Of a DNA stretch of 64,000 bases, positions 54,279 to 62,024 are shown piece by piece (the first letter of the stretch is position 1; each line of letters opens with the position of its first letter). Origin of the DNA: Aminivibrio pyruvatiphilus (GTDB lineage: Bacteria; Synergistota; Synergistia; Synergistales; Aminobacteriaceae); NCBI RefSeq assembly GCF_004366815.1, contig NZ_SORI01000012.1, positions 24,131 through 88,130 of the forward strand. The letters run 5' to 3'. A program made the position numbers and the translations under genes. The notes under the pieces were generated by a model that saw only the letters and a program-made list of their open reading frames with translations, did not search any database and was not told the DNA's origin.

Positions 54279-55768
54279 TGGAATTGAGAGTGAATACTAT
54301 GAGGGTAAAAAACAACCGAAACTTTATTAATTCTTTGTTTATCGCGTGCTTTTTCTTGATTCTCCTCGTTCCCATTCTCCTCATTAACAGGGGGAAAAAT
54401 CAGGTTTCCGAAATTGACAATAGAAAATTGGTTGAATTCCCTGCGTTAAAAATTGGGACAGGTTTTAGAAAAGGATTTGAATCTTATCTTTCCGACCGAA
54501 TTGGATTCAGGGTGGAAATGCTTGACGTTTATCAGAGAATTAACGCGGATATTTTTAAAAAGCTGGTTCACCCAAGCTATATGTTTGGGGAGGATGGGTA
54601 CGTATTCTTTAAAGGAGGGTATATTTCTGATTATCAGCATTTGAACATCAATGAAGCCTATATTGAGAAATGTGCAAGTTACATAGATAGTATCTACCGT
54701 TACTTGGAAAAGAGAAAGATCAAATTTTTGTATTTTTTTATCCCGGATAAGAAGACTGTTTACAAAGAATATTTCCCTAAAACGATTCACGTTAAGGGAT
54801 CCCAATCACAAGCACAGATCCTGCTCGAAAAATTAGAGAGAAAAGGGGTTCCTTTTGTGTTCCCTCTCGAACAATTTCTTGAAGCGAAAAAAAACCTCCA
54901 AATCTACAATAAGCAGTATGATGCCGGCCATTGGAATGATCACGGAGCACTTATCGGTCATTCTTTAATTCTTCAAAGATTGAGGGAGTACTTTCCAGAA
55001 ATCGATCCTGTTGAGAAAAGGAATTTTACGATTTCAACAACCACTAAGACTTCCCTGCCAGTTTCTCATTTTCGGATAAGTGAAGATGTGCCAGTTTATA
55101 AGATCAAAAAATCGGAGATGCGTCAAATTGCTGATTTTGAGAATTTCATAAAAAAAAGACGGGTGCTAGTTTACAGAAATCTTCAGAAGCCCGATAAACC
55201 GAAGATAATGATTTTCCACGACAGCTATTTCTTGAAATTGAATGAGTATTATGGCAGTAATTTCTCAGAGATAATCGCAATTCATAGCTTTGATAATCTG
55301 AAAAATATCGAGGAATTCGTTAATTTTTTCGAACCTGACGTCGTTTTGCTGGAAAATGTTGAAAGGGTTATTTCTCCTCAGAGTATGTTATTTTCTTTAA
55401 AAAATATGCAGCATACCGTTCTGTCGGATTTCTCTCTTCTCAATTTGCCGGTGTCGGAAAAAACGCCGAAAGTTCGATTTGTTGGAAAGCACAATGAAAT
55501 TGTTGTCTCAAGAAATGAAAGCGTCTGTGCGATTGCTGGAAATGCTTTGGATCCTGATGGAAAAGCGGGGAAGGCACTTTTTGCAAAAGTTGGGACAAGT
55601 ATTTTCCCCATGCAGTACTCTAATGATGTGGAAAAGGAGAGGGGGAATTTTGCAATTTCTCTACGAAGAGAAATTTTGGATAATGCAGAGGAAATTTCCT
55701 TTTCTTTAATTTCTTCAGATGGGAAAACCAAATTCAAAGCAGTCGCTTTTCCTATTGTGAAAAAATAG
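54278..55768 (+). CDS. AlgJ/AlgX-like (DHHW/SGNH-fold) acetyltransferase partner of the MBOAT protein
   Basis: 496 residues with one N-terminal membrane anchor and a large extracellular domain. D-N-R-K-L, F-E-S-Y-L-S-D-R-I-G-F-R and F-F-I-P-D-K-K-T-V-Y match AlgJ/AlgX; the catalytic D-x-H pair is in D-A-G-H-W-N-D-H-G-A, and the Ser is in F-H-D-S-Y-F. It transfers the acetyl group offered by the MBOAT protein onto a polysaccharide. AT-rich like its partner. Start ATG 54278 overlaps the MBOAT stop; ATG 54299 is also possible. Confidence 0.82.
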   Translation: MELRVNTMRVKNNRNFINSLFIACFFLILLVPILLINRGKNQVSEIDNRKLVEFPALKIGTGFRKGFESYLSDRIGFRVEMLDVYQRINADIFKKLVHPSYMFGEDGYVFFKGGYISDYQHLNINEAYIEKCASYIDSIYRYLEKRKIKFLYFFIPDKKTVYKEYFPKTIHVKGSQSQAQILLEKLERKGVPFVFPLEQFLEAKKNLQIYNKQYDAGHWNDHGALIGHSLILQRLREYFPEIDPVEKRNFTISTTTKTSLPVSHFRISEDVPVYKIKKSEMRQIADFENFIKKRRVLVYRNLQKPDKPKIMIFHDSYFLKLNEYYGSNFSEIIAIHSFDNLKNIEEFVNFFEPDVVLLENVERVISPQSMLFSLKNMQHTVLSDFSLLNLPVSEKTPKVRFVGKHNEIVVSRNESVCAIAGNALDPDGKAGKALFAKVGTSIFPMQYSNDVEKERGNFAISLRREILDNAEEISFSLISSDGKTKFKAVAFPIVKK

Positions 55769-55805
55769 TATTTCCTGAAAAAGCAAGGAAGATCGTCGTT
55801 GCTGA

Positions 55806-55842
55806 TTGACTCGTTTTATGTTGAGCAATAAAATTACTCAAA
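55806..55842 (+). promoter_or_regulatory. Promoter with palindromic operator, copy 2 of a matched pair
   Basis: TTGACT (55806-55811), 17 bases, TAAAAT (55829-55834). TTGAGCAATAAAATTACTCA (55821-55840) over the -10 is the same sequence as at 51.6 kb and is a near-perfect palindrome. It starts the sugar-nucleotide genes. Confidence 0.72.
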
Positions 55843-55872
55843 GAATACAAATTATCCAGTGAGAGGTAGACT

Positions 55873-56628
55873 ATGAGCGTTTCGAAGACGGTATTCATTT
55901 CCGAAACAGCGATCCTCGGCCAAAACGTGGTCATCGAAGACGACGTTGAGATTGCCCTCGGAGTCGAGATCGGCCACAACGTGGTCATCCGGCGGGGTGT
56001 CCGCATCGGCGAAAACTGCAAGATCCTCGACGGGGCCGTGCTCGGCAAGCAGCCGGCAAAAGCGTCCCTCTCCGCCACCACGGGAGAACCCAGAGTTCTC
56101 CCCCCCCTCGTTCTGGGGCGTGCCGTCACCATCGGCGCCAACTGTGTCATTTACCGGGGAGCCGTCCTGGGCGACGGGGTCTTCGTGGGGGACCTCGCCT
56201 CAATCCGCGAGGACGTTGCCATAGGCGAGCTCACCATCATCGGCCGGGGCGTCACCATTGAGAACAAGACAACCATCGGCCGGAAATGCAAGATCGAGAC
56301 CGAGGCCTACATTACTGCCATGTCCACCGTGGAAGATTACTGCTTCATCGCTCCCTGCGTGGCCTTCACCAATGACAATTTCCTCGGCCGCACCGAGCAG
56401 CGGAAAAAGCACTTCGGCGGCCCCACCCTGAAAAAGGGTGCCCGGATAGGCGCCAACGCCACCCTGCTTCCGGGAGTGACCGTTGGAGAAGATGCCCTCG
56501 TCGCCGCCGGCAGCGTGGTCACGAAAGACGTTCCTGCCCGGACGATCGTCGTGGGTTCTCCCGCGAAGGTTCTCCGGCCCGTCCCTGAAGAGCAGCTCAT
56601 CGAAAATCAAATATTCTTCGACAAATAA
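55873..56628 (+). CDS. Left-handed beta-helix N-acetyltransferase (WbpD-like)
   Basis: 251 residues built from hexapeptide repeats (many I/V-G-x-x-V/C turns), with H-N-V-V-I-R early, a D-x-x-F-I-A-P-C-V-A-F-T-N-D catalytic-type region around 160 and a final P-A-K-V-L-R helix. Size and motif order match UDP-2-acetamido-3-amino-2,3-dideoxy-glucuronate N-acetyltransferases. It lies directly before a UDP-sugar 6-dehydrogenase and near a WbpB-like enzyme, which supports that pathway. Confidence 0.83.
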   Translation: MSVSKTVFISETAILGQNVVIEDDVEIALGVEIGHNVVIRRGVRIGENCKILDGAVLGKQPAKASLSATTGEPRVLPPLVLGRAVTIGANCVIYRGAVLGDGVFVGDLASIREDVAIGELTIIGRGVTIENKTTIGRKCKIETEAYITAMSTVEDYCFIAPCVAFTNDNFLGRTEQRKKHFGGPTLKKGARIGANATLLPGVTVGEDALVAAGSVVTKDVPARTIVVGSPAKVLRPVPEEQLIENQIFFDK

Positions 56629-56642
56629 AGGATGATACCCAA

Positions 56643-57944
56643 ATGACACTACTGGAAAAAATCACCGGCAAAACAGCACGGGTGGGCGTGGTCGGCCTGG
56701 GATATGTGGGTCTTCCCCTGGCAGTGGAGAAGGCTAAGGCTGGCTTTACCGTCATCGGCTTCGACGTGCAGAAGGAAAAGTGCGACTCCGTCAACCGGGG
56801 GGAAAACTATATCGGCGACGTGGTCCCCGAGGAACTTACACGCCTCGTCAATAACGGGCATCTCTCCGCTTCCTGCGACTTCAGCCGGATAGCCGAATGC
56901 GACGTAGTGGCCATCTGCGTTCCCACTCCGCTGGACCACTACAAGCAGCCTGACATGACCTACGTGGAGACCTCCGCCCGTACCGTGGCCCAGTATGCCC
57001 ACAAAAATATGCTCGTGGTCCTGGAGTCCACCACATGGCCCGGCACCACCGAGGAGATCCTCAAGCCCATTTTCGAGGAAAAGGGATTCACCGTGGGGAA
57101 GGACCTCCACCTCGCCTTCTCCCCAGAGCGGGTCGACCCCGGCAACCTCCTTTATAAGACCAAGAACACTCCCAAGGTCGTGGGCGGCTGCACCCCCTCC
57201 TGTACGGACCACGCCAAGGCACTCTACGAGGCGGTCCTCCAGGCACCCATATTCGCCGTCTCCACACCGAAGGAAGCGGAGATGACCAAGATCCTGGAGA
57301 ACACCTTCCGGATCGTCAACTGCGCCCTCGCCAACGAAATGGCCATCATCTGCCACAAGATGGGCGTCAACGTCTGGGAAGTCATCGCCGCCGCGGCCAC
57401 CAAGCCCTTCGGCTTCGTCCCCTTCTATCCCGGCCCCGGCGTGGGAGGCCACTGCATTCCCATCGATCCGTACTACCTCACGTGGAAGGCCCGGGCCCAC
57501 GACTACCACACCCGCCTCATCGAGATGGCCGGAGACATCAACGACGAAATGCCCGCCTACGTGGTCACCCGCCTCCAGGACCTCCTCAACGACCGGTGCA
57601 AGCCCATGAAGGGAAGCCGGGTCCTCCTCCTCGGCGTGGCCTACAAGGGCGACATCGACGACCTTCGCGAATCCCCGGCCCTAAAGGTCTGGGACGAACT
57701 CGAACATAAAGGCGCCGCGGTGGACTACTTCGACCCCTACTGCCCCAGGGCGAAGCGCCCCGGAGGAACGAGAAAATCAATCGAACTCACCCCTGAAGCG
57801 CTTGCAGTATACGATGCCGTCATCGTCACTTCCGCTCACAAAAAGGGCGTGGATTACAGCCTGGTGGAGAAGCACGCATCCCTCGTCCTGGATACCAAGA
57901 ACGTCTACGGCGGGAAAGAACGGGAGAACATCGTTCTGCTATGA
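56643..57944 (+). CDS. UDP-N-acetylglucosamine/UDP-sugar 6-dehydrogenase (WbpA/WecC family)
   Basis: 433 residues. V-G-L-G-Y-V-G-L-P-L-A-V-E binds NAD; E-S-T-T-W-P-G-T-T, the catalytic Cys in P-G-P-G-V-G-G-H-C-I-P-I-D-P and the later G-V-A-Y-K-G-D-I-D-D-L-R-E-S-P are diagnostic of nucleotide-sugar 6-dehydrogenases. It makes a UDP-uronic acid by a two-step oxidation. With the WbpD- and WbpB-like neighbours, UDP-GlcNAc is the likely substrate. Confidence 0.92.
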   Translation: MTLLEKITGKTARVGVVGLGYVGLPLAVEKAKAGFTVIGFDVQKEKCDSVNRGENYIGDVVPEELTRLVNNGHLSASCDFSRIAECDVVAICVPTPLDHYKQPDMTYVETSARTVAQYAHKNMLVVLESTTWPGTTEEILKPIFEEKGFTVGKDLHLAFSPERVDPGNLLYKTKNTPKVVGGCTPSCTDHAKALYEAVLQAPIFAVSTPKEAEMTKILENTFRIVNCALANEMAIICHKMGVNVWEVIAAAATKPFGFVPFYPGPGVGGHCIPIDPYYLTWKARAHDYHTRLIEMAGDINDEMPAYVVTRLQDLLNDRCKPMKGSRVLLLGVAYKGDIDDLRESPALKVWDELEHKGAAVDYFDPYCPRAKRPGGTRKSIELTPEALAVYDAVIVTSAHKKGVDYSLVEKHASLVLDTKNVYGGKERENIVLL

Positions 57945-59458
57945 ATTCACATGGTACAAAACTTATTACCAAAATGAACGGTGATCTGAATGAGGTTGAG
58001 CGGATCCGCAGACTTATCCGGAAGGGAGAAGGTCTGACCATTGAGTTTAAAGAATCAGGGCGGGCTCTCAGCAAAAGCGTGTACCAAACAGTATGTGCCT
58101 TTCTCAACCGGAACGGGGGAAATATTCTTCTTGGAGTAGCCGATGACGGCAGAATTACAGGAATTGATCAGGGAAACATTTCCCGAATAAAAAGAGATTT
58201 TGCCTCGACTTTGAACAATCGGGAAAAAATCAGCCCCCCGCCTTACCTGGCGTTGAATGAAATCGAGATAGGCGGTGTCACGATCCTGCAGGTCTTCGTT
58301 CCAGAAAGTTCGCAGGTGCATCACTGCGCAGGGCGAATTTTTGACCGCAACGAGGACGGGGATATCGATATCACGGGAAATACCCGGTCTGTGGCGGAGC
58401 TTTACATACGAAAACAAAACTCCTACTCGGAGAACCGTATTTACCCACATGCCGAACTCGCAGATCTCCGCGAAGACCTTATAGCCCGCGTCAGGAAAAT
58501 AGCGGGAATCCAGCGAAAGGATCACCCCTGGACGCGCATGGATGATATGGAACTGTTAAAAAGTGCGCAACTGCATCAAGTGAACCTTGAAACGGGGAAA
58601 AGCGGTATTACCCTGGCGGGTATCCTTTTGCTCGGAAAGGACGAATCCATACTTTCCGCAGTTCCCCATCATCGGACTGATCTGATCCTGCGTATAAAAA
58701 ATGTTGACCGTTACGATGACCGCGACGTTGTTCACACAAACCTGATCGACAGCTACGACAGGATTATGGCATTTATCGCAAAACATCTGCCTGACCCCTT
58801 CCATCTTGAACGTGACACGCGCGTTAGCCTGCGGGAGCTGATATTCAGGGAAATCGCATCAAACATCCTCATCCACAGAGAATATTCAAACCCCTTTCCC
58901 GCAAAGCTCATCATCGGAAAAGATGATGTACGCACAGAAAACAGCAATAAATCCCATGGATTCGGGCTGATTGACCCCAAGTCATTCTCTCCTTTCCCTA
59001 AAAACCCTGTAATTGCCCGGTTTTTCAGGGAAATAGGCCGTGCGGACGAACTTGGTTCCGGTGTGCGCAACCTTACAAAATACGGTGAAACATACGGAGG
59101 CAGAATGCCGGAACTAATGGAGGGGGATATCTTCAGAACCATTGTCTATCTGCCGACCGCGGACAAAAAGGATGTCACCACGGAAGTTACCATGGAAGTC
59201 ACCACGGAAGTCGCCATGGAAGTTCTTTTCCTTTCCGCGTTTCACGGTGAAATGAGCAGGCGTGAACTTCAGGCCAGGCTAGGGCTGAAAAATGCTGAAC
59301 ACTTCCGGCAAAAATACATTGTCCCTGCACTGGAATCCGGACTGATTGAGATGACGATACCGGACAAACCGAAAAGCCGTCTTCAACAGTATCGCCTGAC
59401 GGAAAAAGGCGGGGAAGAACTGGAAGAAATGCGCAAAAGACATCCTTTCGGGAGGTAG
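57941..59458 (+). CDS. AlbA_2/Schlafen-type ATP-binding protein (COG2865) within the sugar operon
   Basis: 505 residues. An N-terminal AlbA_2 domain (G-E-G-L-T-I-E-F-K-E-S, then N-G-G-N-I-L-L-G-V-A-D-D-G) is followed by a GHKL-like ATP-binding region (F-R-E-I-A-S-N-I-L-I-H-R-E-Y; G-R-A-D-E-L-G-S-G-V-R-N) and a winged-helix end. Near residue 410, V-T-T-E-V-T-M-E-V-T-T-E-V-A-M-E-V is a short tandem repeat seen in this family. It overlaps the dehydrogenase by four bases and is followed closely by the WbpB-like gene. Its regulatory or defence role there is unknown. Confidence 0.8.
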   Translation: MNSHGTKLITKMNGDLNEVERIRRLIRKGEGLTIEFKESGRALSKSVYQTVCAFLNRNGGNILLGVADDGRITGIDQGNISRIKRDFASTLNNREKISPPPYLALNEIEIGGVTILQVFVPESSQVHHCAGRIFDRNEDGDIDITGNTRSVAELYIRKQNSYSENRIYPHAELADLREDLIARVRKIAGIQRKDHPWTRMDDMELLKSAQLHQVNLETGKSGITLAGILLLGKDESILSAVPHHRTDLILRIKNVDRYDDRDVVHTNLIDSYDRIMAFIAKHLPDPFHLERDTRVSLRELIFREIASNILIHREYSNPFPAKLIIGKDDVRTENSNKSHGFGLIDPKSFSPFPKNPVIARFFREIGRADELGSGVRNLTKYGETYGGRMPELMEGDIFRTIVYLPTADKKDVTTEVTMEVTTEVAMEVLFLSAFHGEMSRRELQARLGLKNAEHFRQKYIVPALESGLIEMTIPDKPKSRLQQYRLTEKGGEELEEMRKRHPFGR

Positions 59459-59462
59459 AGTC

Positions 59463-60503
59463 ATGCACACATTCGCCCTTGCCGGCTGTGGCCGGATAAG
59501 CAAAAATCATGTAGATACACTTCTTGAGCTCGAAAAGGAAGGTCGGGCAAAGCTTGTTTCCTGCTGCGACCCCGTTCCGGAGCGTGCCTGCGCCGTGGCA
59601 GAAAGGACCGGCTGCCAGCCCTTCCCGTCCATGGAATCCATGCTCGAGGCAGTGAAATGCGACGTGGTCTCCATATGCACCCCATCGGGCCTTCACCCGG
59701 CTCATGTGGAGACCGCAGCACGGTACGGCCGCCATGCCCTCTCCGAAAAGCCTGCCGGCACCAGCCTCTCCTCCGTGGACCGGGCGATCAACGCCTGCGA
59801 CGAAAAGGGAGTGAGGTACTTCGTCGTCAAGCAGAACCGGTTCAACAAGACCATCGCCCTGCTGCGCCGTGCCCTCGAGGCCGGACGCTTCGGCCGCCTC
59901 TACCTGCTGTCGTCCAACGTCTACTGGACCCGCCCCCAGGACTACTATGATCAGGCGAAGTGGCGGGGCACCTGGGAATTCGACGGAGGAGCCTTGAGCA
60001 ACCAGGCATCCCACTACGTGGACATGATGCAGTGGATGGGCGGTGCGGTGGAATCCGTCCAGGCATTCAGCGCCACCCTCGCCCGAAGGATCGAGGCGGA
60101 GGACACCATCACAGTCAACCTTAAATACCGCAGCGGCGCCCTGGGAAGCATCAACGTCACCAACCTCACCTACCCCAAAAACCTCGAGGGCAGCATCACT
60201 CTCCTTGGAGAAAAAGGAACGGTGCGCATCGGCGGCGTGGCCCTCAACAAAATCGAGCAGTGGCAGTTCGACGCCCCTCACGAAATTGACGGGGAAGTGG
60301 ATGATGCCAACACCAACCCATCGAGCGTCTACGGCTTCGGACATGTTCCCTTCTACCGCCACGTCCTGGACGTGCTGGACGGCAAAGCGGAACCCCTCCT
60401 TACGGGCCGGGAGGGAAGAAAGACTGTGGAAATCATCCAGGCGGCATATGAATCAGCAAGGACCGGGAGAGCGGTGCAGATCCTCGGAAGAAATTCTCTG
60501 TAA
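59463..60503 (+). CDS. Gfo/Idh/MocA oxidoreductase (WbpB/WlbA-like)
   Basis: 346 residues. The Rossmann start A-G-C-G-R-I-S-K-N-H, the S-E-K-P-A family motif and the later H-Y-V-D-M-M-Q-W with W-E-F-D-G-G-A-L-S-N-Q fit UDP-2-acetamido-2-deoxy-glucuronate 3-dehydrogenases. It would oxidise C3 of the uronic acid made by the WbpA-like enzyme, ahead of amination and acetylation. The expected PLP aminotransferase (WbpE) is not in the window. Confidence 0.88.
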   Translation: MHTFALAGCGRISKNHVDTLLELEKEGRAKLVSCCDPVPERACAVAERTGCQPFPSMESMLEAVKCDVVSICTPSGLHPAHVETAARYGRHALSEKPAGTSLSSVDRAINACDEKGVRYFVVKQNRFNKTIALLRRALEAGRFGRLYLLSSNVYWTRPQDYYDQAKWRGTWEFDGGALSNQASHYVDMMQWMGGAVESVQAFSATLARRIEAEDTITVNLKYRSGALGSINVTNLTYPKNLEGSITLLGEKGTVRIGGVALNKIEQWQFDAPHEIDGEVDDANTNPSSVYGFGHVPFYRHVLDVLDGKAEPLLTGREGRKTVEIIQAAYESARTGRAVQILGRNSL

Positions 60504-60511
60504 CTTTTTGA

Positions 60512-60560
60512 CAAAACGCATTTCGAGTAATTTTGTTTCTCGAAATGCGTTTTGTTTTTT
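60512..60560 (+). terminator. Terminator of the sugar operon
   Basis: Two 16-base arms, CAAAACGCATTTCGAG (60512-60527) and its complement (60539-60554), then six T. The loop with its flanks (GAGTAATTTTGTTTCTC) resembles the operator sequences at 51.6 and 55.8 kb read on the other strand. Confidence 0.88.
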
Positions 60561-60855
60561 GTCATCCCGAGTAGCAGATTTTCGCGACGGGGGAGAATGA
60601 CATTTCCCCCTCCGGGAGCGCGATCCCTGTCCCGTTCCAGGGGTGACATTTTCACTTGCTTCGTAACACTAAAAAGGAAAAAAATTGAGCTGGTCCTGCT
60701 TTTGCCCTGTCATCCTGAGGGCTGTTCCACCGCCTGATCGCGTCCCCGGAGGGGGGGAATTTCGCTGTGACCCTTACCCCAGCCTGTCATCCTGACGACC
60801 GCAGGGAGGAAGGATCTTGCCTTGGTTATTGGGTTGCACAATTTCTGCTACCCGA
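60560..60855. repeat. Dispersed inverted-repeat cluster 12
   Basis: Degenerate arms (GTCATCCCGAGTAGC, GTCATCCTGAGGGCTGTTCC, GTCATCCTGACGACC) between the sugar operon and an IS3 remnant. Confidence 0.7.
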
Positions 60856-60860
60856 ACGAG

Positions 60861-60957
60861 TGACCCTCCCCCGGAATTGACGGACTTCCCTAAAGGCCCG
60901 ACAATGAGATCAATCTCACTGGAGGTGCCCCACATGCGAAAGAGAGAAAGACACCGA
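60861..60957 (+). mobile_element. Short IS3-family left-end remnant
   Basis: The 97 bases from TGACCCTCCCCCGGAATTGA run parallel to the IS3-like element at 50792, including the GACAATGAGATCAATCTCAC block, the ribosome site and the first codons of orfA. They then stop and join repeat-family DNA. Confidence 0.75.
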
Positions 60958-61017
60958 AATTCGCATTCGCTCAGGAGGACAGAGCGGTATCCTTCGCGTT
61001 GCTCAGGACGACAGAAA

Positions 61018-61043
61018 CAAAAAAGGGCCCCGTTAGGGGCCCC
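61018..61043 (-). terminator. Terminator of the interrupted subtilase gene
   Basis: GGGGCCCC-TAAC-GGGGCCC hairpin and six T on the minus strand, directly after the rescued C-terminal codons; the same kind of end as for the intact subtilase at 38.5 kb. Confidence 0.8.
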
Positions 61044-61055
61044 GACAATGTTGAT

Positions 61056-61088
61056 TTACCTCTTCCTGAACAGCATCAGCAGCGGAGC
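61056..61088 (-). pseudogene. Last codons of an S8-protease paralogue, cut off by IS21
   Basis: The minus-strand frame reads P-L-L-M-L-F-R-K-R then TAA, the basic end of a Synerg-CTERM tail. It joins in frame with the fragment on the other side of the insertion sequence when one GAGC duplicate is removed. Confidence 0.85.
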
Positions 61089-61259
61089 TGAATATTACGT
61101 TCCAGTAGAGCCACTTGTCTCCATTTGCGGAGCCACCTGTGTCTGTTTTTAGAGCCGCTTATCTCCTCTTCCAGAGCCAGGCTTTTCCTGAACAGAGCCA
61201 TCCATTTTGCCTTGGTGCGGCGAAGCCGTTTTTCCGGGGCTTCGCCGCCTGCATCGGCT

Positions 61260-62024
61260 CTAGTCCTTGTTTCCTGCCTTGCGTTTGAAACTTTTCCTCC
61301 ATCTCATGGAGTCCTCGCCGTCAATCATGATTTCGTAGGCGTTGTGGACGATCCTGTCCAAAATAGCATCCGCCACCCTCCCGTCATCGATGTGTTCATG
61401 CCATCCGGCAGGGCCGCACTGGGAGATAAAAATCGTCGACGCGTTCTGGTGCCTGGCTTCGACTATCTCCAGCAGATCGAACGCTGCCGAGCCGCTCAGC
61501 GGCGTCAGCATCCATTCGTCCAGTATGAGAAGGGAGACTTTCCTCTTGTAATGGTTCAGCAGCTTTTTAATGGTTCCGTCCCCTCTGCCTATCGACAGGT
61601 CCGTGAGAAGCTCGGGGAGGCGTATGTACTTCACGGAGATATAATTCCGGCAAGCCGCGTTGCCTAGAGCACAACCAATGTAGGTTTTCCCTGCCCCGGT
61701 AGCACCTATGATCAGGACATCCCGGTGCTCCCGTATATACGAGCAGGTTGCAAGAGTGGAGAGAAGGTCTTTCTTCAATTTCCTGTCCGGGTGGTATTCG
61801 ATGCCCTCCATGCAGGCATCGTTTATTTTCAGCCCGGCATTTGTCGCGAGACGGTTCATGAGTGAGTTCCGCCTCTTGGAGTATTCGGCCTCCACCAGCA
61901 TCCCGAAGCGCTCTTCGAAGGAGAGGGCGCTCATGGACGGATTGGCCAGCTGCTGACGGAAGGCGTCTGCCATGGCGCGGAGCCTCATTTCGTGAAGCTT
62001 GTCCACGGTGGGTTCAGTCAGCAT
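61260..62024 (-). CDS. istB: IS21-family ATPase helper IstB
   Basis: 254 residues, DnaC-like AAA+ protein. The Walker A motif is G-A-T-G-A-G-K-T, Walker B is L-L-I-L-D-E-W, and F-I-S-Q-C is a sensor region. It chooses target DNA and activates IstA. ATG 62024 overlaps the istA end by 11 bases. Confidence 0.93.
   Translation of the reverse strand: MLTEPTVDKLHEMRLRAMADAFRQQLANPSMSALSFEERFGMLVEAEYSKRRNSLMNRLATNAGLKINDACMEGIEYHPDRKLKKDLLSTLATCSYIREHRDVLIIGATGAGKTYIGCALGNAACRNYISVKYIRLPELLTDLSIGRGDGTIKKLLNHYKRKVSLLILDEWMLTPLSGSAAFDLLEIVEARHQNASTIFISQCGPAGWHEHIDDGRVADAILDRIVHNAYEIMIDGEDSMRWRKSFKRKAGNKD

Noticed and set aside
58000..59458. A multi-gene defence island around the COG2865 protein
   Set aside because: Neighbours on both sides are sugar-nucleotide enzymes in the same operon and no nuclease or methylase is present.
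13740..60855. Repeated short sequences resembling a CRISPR array
   Set aside because: Units face both directions, spacing is irregular, the sequence between arms is itself repeated, and no cas gene is present.
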